Source: JBOHWJ01 sp050736615 (GTDB taxonomy: Bacteria > Desulfobacterota > Binatia > Binatales > Binataceae). From it: a stretch of 20,105 nucleotides of DNA. The notes beneath the pieces are model-generated. The model ran no database searches. It was not told the DNA's origin and saw only the letters and a program-made list of their open reading frames with translations. Within the stretch, counting starts at the first letter, position 1. The number at the start of each line of letters is the position of its first letter. The translations under genes and the position numbers were made by a program. Below are positions 7,890 through 15,328 of the stretch, in pieces. The stretch lies in contig JBOHWL010000079.1 of assembly GCA_050736615.1 (NCBI GenBank), positions 1-20,105 of the forward strand. The letters are read 5' to 3'.

Positions 7890-7948
7890 ATTTCCCGGCG
7901 GTGCCACCGCCAGTCCGCCCAAGCCTTCCGGAGCATGCAGTCCGTCAT
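7868..7948 (-). CDS. trpL: trp operon leader peptide (26 aa)
   Basis: A short ORF on the minus strand starts at ATG 7948 and ends at TAG 7868. It reads MTDCMLRKAWADWRWHRREI followed by ACAPVL. Three tryptophan codons (Trp10, Trp13, Trp15) fall within six codons, far above expectation. It lies between a TTGACA promoter element and a strong terminator, directly upstream of trpE. A ribosome stalled at these codons when Trp-tRNA is scarce would free the downstream CGCCUGCG segment to form the antiterminator. No good Shine-Dalgarno precedes the ATG (only AGGT five bases before), and the predicted transcription start is 1-3 bases upstream, so the ORF may be leaderless. A second ATG (codon 5) would still keep all three Trp codons. 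Confidence 0.85.
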   Translation of the reverse strand: MTDCMLRKAWADWRWHRREIACAPVL

Positions 7949-7956
7949 CGACCTAT

Positions 7957-7986
7957 CAATTAGCCAGCCAGACTCAGCTTTGTCAA
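7957..7986 (-). promoter_or_regulatory. Probable trp operon promoter
   Basis: A perfect TTGACA (7986-7981) is followed after 18 bases by TAATTG (7962-7957), a weak -10 box. It lies just past the SPOR gene stop codon. The expected start of transcription is about 7951-7948, at or just before the leader ATG. No clear TrpR palindrome is visible over it, which fits control by attenuation rather than by repressor. Confidence 0.6.
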
Positions 7987-8008
7987 CCCGCGTACGTTTA
8001 ATTCCATG

Positions 8009-8806
8009 CTACTCGGAATTAGCGTTCGAATTGTTTGAACCGCCGTCGGCGGCGCGGCGCTGGCCGTGCGGCGCATAAATTTCGTCGTATTTTTCGCGCA
8101 ACTGCGCCTGTGCGTCCTCCGCCTCGCGTTGCGTCGCGTAGGGACCCACTTCAACCTTGAACCACGTATGACCGTCGATATCGGTGGTAGTCAGATGCGG
8201 TGTGTAGCCCAGCCTCTGCAGGCGCTGCATCATCGCGTCCGCACCGTTAATGTCCATCGCGGCTTCTATCTGGATGTTGTAGGGCCGGCGATTAATCTGG
8301 CGCGCCGGCGGCGGCGCGGCTGGCACCGAGGCGGTGCGCCGCGGCGGTGGCGTCGGCCGTGCCTGCACGCCCGGGTTATCATGGTCATCCGTACCGCCAA
8401 TGGCCCCGCCGTGGTCGCTTGAGCCAGCCCCGTACGCGGCTGCGGGAGGCTGCGCCGAAGCGGTGCGTTGACGCGGCGCGGGCGCAACCGCCGCATCGGC
8501 ACGCGCGGGAACCGCCGGCGCCGGGACGGGAACGGCCGCTCCCGCTTGGCGGGATACCGGCTGAATCCGCGGTGCGGCGGGAGTGGCTGGCGACGCCGCT
8601 TGCCCGGGTGATGCCGCCGCGACGGGAGCCGGCGTCACCGGATATGTCTCCGCCATTTGCGCGCTATTCAATTGGCTCTCGCGGCCGACGTCGTAACCCG
8701 CCAACAGGCCGAGCACGAACACCGCGCCCGAAAGCGCCGCCACCCCCACCAGGATTGCGATTATGCCGCCCGATCTGATTTCAAACCGCATACCCCAATT
8801 CCTCAC
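8009..8806 (-). CDS. SPOR-domain envelope protein with one N-terminal membrane anchor
   Basis: This is a 265-aa predicted bitopic inner-membrane protein. A short cytoplasmic N-terminus is followed by a hydrophobic helix (about 14-37). Next comes a long Pro/Ala-rich, low-complexity periplasmic linker (about 55-172), then a C-terminal SPOR domain (about 174-245, starting RPYNIQIEAAM with a GPYATQREAEDA segment). SPOR domains bind denuded peptidoglycan glycan strands, often at the division septum, so a cell-wall or division role is likely but not specific. The frame opens at a GTG (8806) overlapping the argS stop as GTGA. An ATG at 8791, which begins MRFEIRSGG and has TGAGGA eight bases before it, is an equally good or better start. 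It is probably co-transcribed with argS; the trp promoter begins just after its stop. Confidence 0.85.
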   Translation of the reverse strand: MRNWGMRFEIRSGGIIAILVGVAALSGAVFVLGLLAGYDVGRESQLNSAQMAETYPVTPAPVAAASPGQAASPATPAAPRIQPVSRQAGAAVPVPAPAVPARADAAVAPAPRQRTASAQPPAAAYGAGSSDHGGAIGGTDDHDNPGVQARPTPPPRRTASVPAAPPPARQINRRPYNIQIEAAMDINGADAMMQRLQRLGYTPHLTTTDIDGHTWFKVEVGPYATQREAEDAQAQLREKYDEIYAPHGQRRAADGGSNNSNANSE

Positions 8807-10470
8807 ATCCGCCCCGGGGCCGTCACTCCCAACAATTCAAGGCATCCGGCGATAGCGTGTTGAAGCGCCCCGGCGAGAAACAAGCGCGCCAAACTCAACT
8901 GACGGCGCTCCGGGTCGATTATACGATTGGCGGGCTTGTTATAGTAGCGATGGAAATCACCCGCCATCTCGAGCAAATAAAACGGCAACCGATGCGGTTC
9001 GAGATTATCGACCGCCGCCGCCACGGTTTCCGGCAAGCCCGCAACGCGCTTTATCAGGCCGAGCTCTTCTTCCGAAAGCAGTTCGAGCGCGATAGCGGAG
9101 CTGTCGGACGGCAACGCCAAGCCGGCCTTTTCCGCTTCGCGAAAAACGCTGGCCAGCCGCGCATGGGCGTATTGCACGTAGAAGACCGGGTTTTCCGGCG
9201 CCTGCCGGCGCGCCAGGTCGAGATCGAAATCGAGATGGCTGTCGTGTTTGCGAAATAAAAAAAAGAAGCGCACCACGTCCGCCCCGACTTCCTCGATAAG
9301 TTCGTCAAGCGTCACGTAAGTGGCCCGGCGCGTCGACATCTTGACCTTCTCGCCGCCGCGCATGAGGGTTACGAACTGGTATATGATCGCCCGCACCGCC
9401 GTGGTGTCAAAGCCCAGCGCGCGCACCGCCGCAATCACCTGCTGATGCTCGGCGATATGGTCCGCCCCGAACACATCGACCACCAGGTCGAAGCCGCGCT
9501 TCAGTTTCTCAATATGATAGGCGATATCGGGCGTCCGATAGGTCGGCTCGTGTTCCGGTCCAGAGCGCACCAGAACTTCATCTTTGCCTAATCCCAGCGG
9601 CTCGCCGCGCAGCCATACCGCGCCGTCATAGTCGGCCACCAGGCCGCGCGCGCGCAGGCCCGCCAGCACGGCGTCAACCTGGCCGCCGCGCATCAAATCC
9701 AGTTCGTTCGTGTAAACGTCAAAATTAATCCGCAAGCGCTCGCAGCTCTGGCGGATATCGGCAAAGATCGTTTTTTCTGCGGCGGCGCGGAAAATTTCAA
9801 GCTCAACCCCCGGCCCGGTAAGTCCATCGCCATGCCGTTTGATCAGGTCGCGCGCGACGTCGCGGATATATTCGCCCTGGTAGCCATCCTCCGGCATCGC
9901 CGCCTCAAGGCCGAGTTCCTGCAGATAGCGCGCGCGCACCGATTCTCCGAGTAACCTCATCTGGCGCCCGCCGTTGTTGAAATAATATTCGCGCGTGACT
10001 TTGAAGCCGGTCGCTTCGTAAAGCCGTGCGATAGTGTCGCCCAAGACCGCGTTGCGGCCGTGCCCAACCGTCAATGGTCCGGTCGGATTGGCGGAAAGAA
10101 ATTCGACTTGCACCCTGCGCTTATTTCCCAGCCGCGGGCGGACCAACGCCGGACCCAGCGCGGCCAGCCGGCGCAGTTCTTCATGCCAATAAGCCGGCGC
10201 CATCCGGAAATTGATAAAACCCGGACCGGCAACGGTCACCGCCGCCACTGCGGACGGCCGCTGAACCTGCGCACTGATAACGGCCGCAATGGCGCGCGGC
10301 GCTTTGCCTTCAATCCGCCCCATCGTGAGCGCGACGTTGCTCGCGATGTCACCATGTGCGGGATCTTTGGGCGCCTCGAGCGAAACCTCCGCCGACGCGG
10401 ACTTCAGCAAACCGGCGGCATGAGCCCGCCCAATCGCATCACTTAGGAGGGAGACGATCAGTTCCTTCAT
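8803..10470 (-). CDS. argS: Arginyl-tRNA synthetase
   Basis: This class I aminoacyl-tRNA synthetase charges tRNA-Arg in the cytoplasm. At 555 aa it is a normal length. An N-terminal Add-1 domain carries the KDPAHGDIASN motif (35-45). The HIGH-type signature is SANPTGPLTVGHGRN (126-140). The catalytic domain carries EYYFNNGGRQM and ADHIAEHQQ. The KMSK-equivalent loop reads VKMSTRR (376-382), as is usual for ArgRS. The C-terminal DALR anticodon-binding domain starts near NPVFYVQYAHAR. No strong ribosome site is seen close to the ATG; GAGG lies about 16 bases upstream. The stop overlaps the start of the SPOR gene. Confidence 0.97.
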   Translation of the reverse strand: MKELIVSLLSDAIGRAHAAGLLKSASAEVSLEAPKDPAHGDIASNVALTMGRIEGKAPRAIAAVISAQVQRPSAVAAVTVAGPGFINFRMAPAYWHEELRRLAALGPALVRPRLGNKRRVQVEFLSANPTGPLTVGHGRNAVLGDTIARLYEATGFKVTREYYFNNGGRQMRLLGESVRARYLQELGLEAAMPEDGYQGEYIRDVARDLIKRHGDGLTGPGVELEIFRAAAEKTIFADIRQSCERLRINFDVYTNELDLMRGGQVDAVLAGLRARGLVADYDGAVWLRGEPLGLGKDEVLVRSGPEHEPTYRTPDIAYHIEKLKRGFDLVVDVFGADHIAEHQQVIAAVRALGFDTTAVRAIIYQFVTLMRGGEKVKMSTRRATYVTLDELIEEVGADVVRFFFLFRKHDSHLDFDLDLARRQAPENPVFYVQYAHARLASVFREAEKAGLALPSDSSAIALELLSEEELGLIKRVAGLPETVAAAVDNLEPHRLPFYLLEMAGDFHRYYNKPANRIIDPERRQLSLARLFLAGALQHAIAGCLELLGVTAPGRM

Positions 10471-10704
10471 GGTCGCTTGTTATGAACCTCAATCGTGACA
10501 GATACGGTCAGCGCTTGATAGGGCTTGCCTCTTTTTTCGACATCGATGCTTCCGCTACAAAAGCACGCGCGTTTGCGTGTATAAGGAAATAAGGCGGGCT
10601 AGTGAAGCGCGGCGCAAGGTGAGTCTCAATCACGGCCGAAGGCTCGCGGACTCGCCTGCCCCACGGAGCTGTGCTGGAGATACAATCTCAAGGAGGGAAG
10701 ACGC
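10471..10704. other. Divergent intergenic region between argS and the 97-aa gene
   Basis: This 234-bp region must hold promoters for argS (leftward) and for the small gene on the right. A TATAAG with flanking GC inverted repeat (CACGC...GCGTG, near 10564-10579) is visible, but no convincing -35/-10 pair. Around 10640-10663 a decayed trace of repeat R1 remains (GGCTCGCGGACTCGCCTG). Confidence 0.4.
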
Positions 10705-10998
10705 ATGCCTCTCTACCTCGATGAAATCAATTTCAACATCTCGAGTAAAAGTGATTTGAAGCGCGCCTATGAACTCATTCAGGGCGCCATGACCAAGGGC
10801 TTTCCGCCGGGCGTGACGTTGAAGGCCGGGCCGTGGGTCTCCAACGAGGACGCCAAAATCATCCTGGTGCTGGATATCCAGGACCATTCGCTTACCTTCG
10901 ATCCGTTTACCGGCGCGCTCGCCGGCGGCATGATCAGCAAGCGCCGCCTGACCCCAATCGTCGATTGGAACCAGATGGAAAAGACCGCCGGACGCTAG
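10705..10998 (+). CDS. Small conserved-looking protein of unknown function (97 aa)
   Basis: I do not recognise this protein. It is a real-looking gene: a near-perfect ribosome site (AAGGAGGG) stands about 7 bases before the ATG, and the codon pattern is regular. The sequence has no signal peptide, membrane helix or cysteine. The layout is a strand, an amphipathic helix (SDLKRAYELIQGAM), a glycine-proline turn (GFPPGVTLKAGPW), then a strand (AKIILVLDIQD). This is the order seen in small ferredoxin-like dimeric alpha/beta barrel proteins such as DUF3303 or muconolactone-isomerase-like families, but the resemblance is only of layout. It stands alone between divergent argS and repeat R1. Confidence 0.75.
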   Translation: MPLYLDEINFNISSKSDLKRAYELIQGAMTKGFPPGVTLKAGPWVSNEDAKIILVLDIQDHSLTFDPFTGALAGGMISKRRLTPIVDWNQMEKTAGR

Positions 10999-11023
10999 GG
11001 AAGCGCCCCACAAGGGGTGATTC

Positions 11024-11208
11024 TGTCATTCCGAGAGTGTGTGAAGATTTTGTTTTTCTGTCATTCCGAGCCCAGCGAGGAATCCCGGATCTTCCTGCTT
11101 TCTTGTGTTTTTACCGGGATTCTTCACTTATTTTTGAACGCACCTCGCGGACTCGTTTGCTCGCTTCGCCTGCGGCTACGCTGGCCGCAGACTCCGTTCA
11201 GAATGACA
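11024..11208 (+). repeat. Dispersed repeat R1, copy 3 (long form, upstream of the amidohydrolase)
   Basis: It contains two GTCATTCCGA modules, a perfect 9-bp inverted repeat (GAATCCCGG at 11080-11088 and CCGGGATTC at 11114-11122), the GCACCTCGCGGACTCG core, GCCTGCGGCTACGCT, and a terminal CGTTCAGAATGACA. It is near-identical, in opposite orientation, to 13031-13271. Open frames through it are translated repeat and not genes. Confidence 0.88.
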
Positions 11209-11282
11209 GCAGGGACGTGTGCGGGTGGTTCCCAAGCGGCGCCGCAGGCTGACCACGACGCTCGAGCGATGAGGACTGAACG

Positions 11283-12974
11283 ATGTCTTATGACCTGCTG
11301 ATTACCGACGCTCGTATTTGTGACGGCACCGGCGCGCCGCTCTATGATGGTGCGCTGGCCGTGAAGGACGGTAAAATCGCCGCGATCGGCGCCGTGACTG
11401 GCGAGGCGAAGCGCGAAATCAACGCGCGCGGTCTGGTGGTGGCGCCCGGCTTCATCGACATCCATACCCATTATGACGCCCAGATTTCCTGGGACCGGCT
11501 GCTCACCTGCTCGTCATGGCACGGCGTCACCAGTCTTCTGATGGGCAATTGCGGGGTTGGCGTCGCCCCCTGCCGCCCCGCAGAAAAATCCACCATGGCG
11601 TGGGATCTGGTCAACGTCGAGGCGTTGCCACATCAGGTGCTGATGGACGGCGTGTCGTGGGAATGGGAGAGCTTTCCACAGTACATGGCGGCGGTGGAAC
11701 GCGGCGGCCTCGCGCTTAATGCCGGCTTCCTGGTGCCGCTCTCGGCATTGCGCTTTTACGTCATCGGTGAACAAGCCGCCGCGCGCGCCGCAACCACCGA
11801 TGAAATCGCGCGGATGGCGGAGCTCTATCGAGAAGCCCTGCTGGCCGGCGCCTACGGCTTTTCGCTCAGCCTCGCGCCGCAGCATATCGGCTTCCAGGGA
11901 CGTCCGCTCGCCAGCCGGATGGCGAGCCGCGACGAATTGGGCGCATTGTGCCGCGTGATGCGCGAGCTTAATCGCGGGGTGATCGAAATTCTGCCCAGCC
12001 GTGGCGCCACCGCCGCTCCCAACGACGGCGGTTTTGAACTATTGGTCTATCTGGCCGAGCAAAGCGGGCGCCCGGTGACTTTCCTGGCCATCCTCGATTT
12101 GCCCGGCACTCCGCTCAAGGCCCATCAGGATACCATCGAGCGGCTTAAACCGTATCTGGCGCGCGGCCTCAAGATTATGCCGCAAGTCACGCCGCGGCCG
12201 ATCCAGCAGTACTACACCTTGGATGAGCCGTTTATTTTCGCCGCGCTGGACTCCTGGAAAGAGGTCTTCAACCGTTCCGCCGAGGAGCAGAAGGCGTTGT
12301 TCCGCTCTCCCGCGTTCCGCCAGAATTTCAAAGACGAACTGAAGCGCGGCGGCAAAGCCATCTTCCGCGGACGCTGGGACCGCGTTCACGTCGTGCGTGT
12401 GGAGAAACCCGAAAACCGCCGCTTCCTCAATCAAAGTATCGAGGCGGTCGCCGCGATGACGCATAAAGCCTCCGAAGACGCCCTGCTCGATCTCGGGCTT
12501 GACGAGGATCTCAAACTCGGCATCACGCTCTCGGTAATCAACGTCAACAAGGACGTGGTGCGGGAATTGCTCAAGCTGCCCAATACGCTGATCGGGCTAT
12601 CCGACGCGGGCGCCCATGTCGCGCAGCATTGCGACGCCGGCCTGCCCTCGTACCTGCTGCATGAATGGGTCCGCGAGCGCGGCACCCTGAGCCTTGAAGA
12701 GGGCGTGCGGCGGCTCACGTCGGAGTTGGCGGACTTCCTTGAATTGCGTGACAAGGGTCGCCTAGCCCCTGGGATGGACGCTGATCTCGTGATCTTCGAT
12801 CCAGATCGGATTCGCGCGTGTCCGCCCGAATGGGTCAATGATCTGCCGGGCAAGCAGCCACGATTGATCGAGCGTGCGGAAGGTATTGAGTATACGATCG
12901 TGAATGGTGAGCCACTGTTCGTTCATAACGAGTACCAGGGTGGCCTGCCCGGCCGTGTTCTGCGCAGCGGCTGA
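11283..12974 (+). CDS. Amidohydrolase of the N-acyl-D-amino-acid deacylase-like family
   Basis: This is a 563-aa metal-dependent hydrolase of the amidohydrolase superfamily. An N-terminal beta-sandwich strand set (DLLITDARICDGTG) leads into the TIM barrel with HTHYDAQ (His61, His63, Asp65). A GNCGVGVAPC segment follows, whose Cys90 corresponds to the metal-bridging cysteine of D-aminoacylase. Near the C-terminus GLSDAGAHVAQHCDAG gives the conserved catalytic Asp, and GRLAPGMDADLVIFDP closes the barrel and composite sandwich. The segments where D-aminoacylase has its other zinc histidines read ILPSRGAT and TFLAILDL, without His, so this is a distinct subfamily and the substrate cannot be named. 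GAGG lies about 8 bases before the ATG. It is flanked by inverted copies of repeat R1 and is apparently monocistronic. Confidence 0.88.
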   Translation: MSYDLLITDARICDGTGAPLYDGALAVKDGKIAAIGAVTGEAKREINARGLVVAPGFIDIHTHYDAQISWDRLLTCSSWHGVTSLLMGNCGVGVAPCRPAEKSTMAWDLVNVEALPHQVLMDGVSWEWESFPQYMAAVERGGLALNAGFLVPLSALRFYVIGEQAAARAATTDEIARMAELYREALLAGAYGFSLSLAPQHIGFQGRPLASRMASRDELGALCRVMRELNRGVIEILPSRGATAAPNDGGFELLVYLAEQSGRPVTFLAILDLPGTPLKAHQDTIERLKPYLARGLKIMPQVTPRPIQQYYTLDEPFIFAALDSWKEVFNRSAEEQKALFRSPAFRQNFKDELKRGGKAIFRGRWDRVHVVRVEKPENRRFLNQSIEAVAAMTHKASEDALLDLGLDEDLKLGITLSVINVNKDVVRELLKLPNTLIGLSDAGAHVAQHCDAGLPSYLLHEWVRERGTLSLEEGVRRLTSELADFLELRDKGRLAPGMDADLVIFDPDRIRACPPEWVNDLPGKQPRLIERAEGIEYTIVNGEPLFVHNEYQGGLPGRVLRSG

Positions 12975-13030
12975 CAATTTTTGAATTTTTTGCTTGTGCG
13001 AGATTTGGGGAACCTCTGCGCAGACCATTG

Positions 13031-13271
13031 GTGTCATTCCGAACGGAGTCTGCCATTAGCGTAGCCATATGCGGAGCGAGCACACCAGGCGGAGCGAAGC
13101 GGAGCCGAACGAACGAGTCCGCGAGTCGCGTCCAGGACCACGAGTCTGCGAGGTGCGTTCGAAATAAGTGAGGAATCCCGAAAAAACACAAGAAAGCAGG
13201 AAGATCCGGGATTCCTCGCTGGGCTCGGAATGACAGGAAAACAAAATCTTCACACACTCTTGGAATGACAC
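13031..13271 (-). repeat. Dispersed repeat R1, copy 4 (long form, inverted)
   Basis: This is the reverse complement of the 11024-11208 element, with over 90 percent identity by eye over most of its length. It carries an extra roughly 50-bp block in the core (a second CGACTCGCGGACTCG unit). It includes the GAATCCCG/CCGGGATTC inverted repeat. It fills nearly all of the 313-bp gap between the amidohydrolase and the ThDP enzyme. Confidence 0.88.
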
Positions 13272-13287
13272 AAAGACGGTGTAACTC

Positions 13288-14838
13288 ATGAATGGTGCTG
13301 AAAGTTTGATCCAGACTGCGCTCGCCGCTGGAATCGACGTTTGTTTCGCCAATCCCGGCACCACCGAGATGCCGCTGGTGGCGGCGCTCGACGCGGTGCC
13401 AGGGATGCGCGCGGTGCTCGGACTGTTTGAGGGCGTATGCAGCGGCGCGGCCGACGGTTATGCACGAATGAAGGGCCGTCCCGCGCTGACCTTGACGCAT
13501 TTGGGTCCCGGTTTCGCCAACAGTATCGCCAATCTGCATAACGCCCGCCGCGCCCATTCGCCCATCGTCAATATCGTGGGCGATCAAGCGACCTGGCATC
13601 TGGCCGCCGACGCTCCGCTCACTTCCGATATCGCCTCACTCGCGCGTCCCGTCTCGGCCTGGATTCGCGAAGTCAAAACGGCGGACGAGGTCGCGCAAGC
13701 CACGGCGGAAGCGGTTGCCGCTGCGGGAGGACTGCCGGGCAAAATCGCCACGCTGATAATTCCGTCGGATTGTCAGTGGGAGACGGTGGTGTCCGCCGCA
13801 GCCGCGGCGCCGATCAAAGCGACGCCGTCGGAGCCGGTGCCCGAACGCGCGATTGGCGCCTGCGCGGAGCTGCTTCGTCGCCACGGCGCGAAGACGGTGC
13901 TTTTTCTTGGCGGCATGTCGCTGCGCGAGCGCGGCCTCAAAGCCGCCGCCCGCATCGCAGCCAAAACCGGATGCGCCCTGGTATGCGAAACCTTTCCGTC
14001 GAGAATCGAACGCGGCGGCGCGATGCCCTCGGTGCTTAAGCTGCCCTACTTCCCCGAACAAGCGCTCGAGATGCTGTCGCGGTTCACCGCGATGGTGGTC
14101 GCCGGAACGCGGGCGCCAGTCGCCTTCTTTGGCTACCCCAATTTGCCCAGCAGCCTCGTGCCTGAAGGCCAGATGGTCGAGACGCTGGCAAATATCGAAC
14201 ACGACAGCGCGGGGGCTCTCGAAGCGCTCGCCGACGCACTCGGCGCCGCCGCCACCATGCCTGCCGCTTCTTCACCCCGCCCCAGCCGTCCCACGGGCGA
14301 ACTCAATGCGCAAACTATCGGCGCCGCGCTGAGCGCCATGATGCCCGAAAACTGCATCGTGATGGATGAAGCCGCAACCACCGGTTTACCGTTCTTCGTA
14401 AATTCGGGCGGCGCTCCTCCTCACACCTATCTTGGCTTGACCGGCGGCGCCATCGGCCAGGGCTTGCCTTGCGCAACCGGAGCCGCGGTGGCCTGCCCCG
14501 ATTGCAAGGTGATCGCCTTTCAAGCCGACGGCAGCGGGATGTACACACTGCAAGCGCTATGGACGCAGGCGCGGGAAAGTCTCAACGTCACCAATCTTAT
14601 TTGCAACAACCGCCGCTATCGGATTCTGCAGGTCGAACTGGCGCGCTCAGGCGTCACCGAGCCGGGACGCATGGCGCGCACACTCACCAGCCTCGCGCAG
14701 CCCGAAATCGATTGGTCGCGGATGGCCAGCGGCCTGGGCGTTCCCGCCGTACGTGTCGACAATGCCGAATCCTTGTGTCGCGAACTCGAACGGGCCTTGA
14801 AGGAACCCGGCCCCAATCTGGTCGAAATGCTGATCTAG
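13288..14838 (+). CDS. Thiamine-diphosphate enzyme, acetolactate synthase large-subunit-like
   Basis: This is a 516-aa three-domain ThDP enzyme. The N-terminal pyrimidine-binding domain has the catalytic glutamate Glu48 in GLFEGVCSGAADGYAR, and FANPGTTEMPL (20-30). The C-terminal pyrophosphate domain has the metal/ThDP motif QADGSGMYT (412-420) running to NNRRY (440-444). The middle domain (about 185-320) is degenerate. It is shorter than true IlvB (about 570-600 aa), has no regulatory ilvN neighbour, and resembles the IlvB-like/benzoylformate decarboxylase group often annotated as acetolactate synthase. A 2-oxoacid decarboxylase or ligase role is likely, substrate unknown. The ribosome site is weak and lies directly after repeat R1. 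It follows the amidohydrolase in the same direction, 313 bp away. Confidence 0.85.
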   Translation: MNGAESLIQTALAAGIDVCFANPGTTEMPLVAALDAVPGMRAVLGLFEGVCSGAADGYARMKGRPALTLTHLGPGFANSIANLHNARRAHSPIVNIVGDQATWHLAADAPLTSDIASLARPVSAWIREVKTADEVAQATAEAVAAAGGLPGKIATLIIPSDCQWETVVSAAAAAPIKATPSEPVPERAIGACAELLRRHGAKTVLFLGGMSLRERGLKAAARIAAKTGCALVCETFPSRIERGGAMPSVLKLPYFPEQALEMLSRFTAMVVAGTRAPVAFFGYPNLPSSLVPEGQMVETLANIEHDSAGALEALADALGAAATMPAASSPRPSRPTGELNAQTIGAALSAMMPENCIVMDEAATTGLPFFVNSGGAPPHTYLGLTGGAIGQGLPCATGAAVACPDCKVIAFQADGSGMYTLQALWTQARESLNVTNLICNNRRYRILQVELARSGVTEPGRMARTLTSLAQPEIDWSRMASGLGVPAVRVDNAESLCRELERALKEPGPNLVEMLI

Positions 14839-14916
14839 TGGCCTGCGTGGCGATGGATCTTCCGCTGCGGAAAACAGCATTGAATCACTGTATACGATCT
14901 TCGCTGGCCGGAGGTT

Positions 14917-15140
14917 GTTCTCCACTAGCAGGGTGTTGAAAAAGGCATGATCATCACAATTGGGTGCCTGATCGATCTCAACACTCTGAATAAAGCACCA
15001 GGCGGAACGAAGTGGAGCCGAGCAGGCGAGTCCGCGAGCTGCGTTCGAACATACTTCTTTCCTCAATCTTCTCCCCAGTTATTTGCGGAGGAGAAAGAGA
15101 GGGGTGCAGGCTGTGATTTATCAACAGCCTGCTGGAGAAC
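14917..15140. mobile_element. MITE-like element R2, copy A (carries a nested R1 fragment)
   Basis: The ends are inverted repeats. The left end reads GTTCTCCACTAGCAGGGTG then TTGA. The reverse complement of the right end reads GTTCTCCAGCAGGCTGTTGA, differing by a 3-base insertion and one mismatch. Internal blocks TGATCATCACAATTG, GGAGAAAGAGAGGGGTGCAGG and TGTGATTTATCAACAGCCTG match copy B at 19836-19994. It has no coding capacity, which fits a non-autonomous element moved by a transposase elsewhere. No clear target-site duplication is seen. Confidence 0.7.
14995..15048 (-). repeat. R1 fragment nested inside R2 copy A
   Basis: The block CACCAGGCGGAACGAAGTGG followed by AGCAGGCGAGTCCGCGAGCT is the reverse complement of the R1 core as seen at 18493-18512. 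R2 copy B has only about ten unrelated bases at this point, so the R1 piece was inserted into, or replaced, internal R2 sequence. Confidence 0.7.
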
Positions 15141-15328
15141 GCCTCACCGGACCCGAGGAGTTCCGTAATCGGCGATTATGCCTGTCACCCGCATAGACTC
15201 AATTACGCTGAATTGGGGTTGCGGCTTTGGATTTCAGCGCGGTTTGCGGCGACCGCTTCCACAGAGCGCCTAATCGCGATTGGGCATTCTGAATCCGGCC
15301 GCTATCGCGCCGCAGATTCGATCCGCAA
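15141..15328. other. Intergenic stretch with no recognisable feature
   Basis: Between R2 copy A and the stop of the PNPOx-like gene I see no gene, terminator or repeat. Short open frames here are shadows extending from the neighbouring gene. Confidence 0.5.

Noticed and set aside
11017..11301. Plus-strand frames containing peptides such as CHSEPSEESRIFLLS before the amidohydrolase
   Set aside because: They are read from repeat R1 and recur inverted at 13056-13364; no ribosome site or independent homology.
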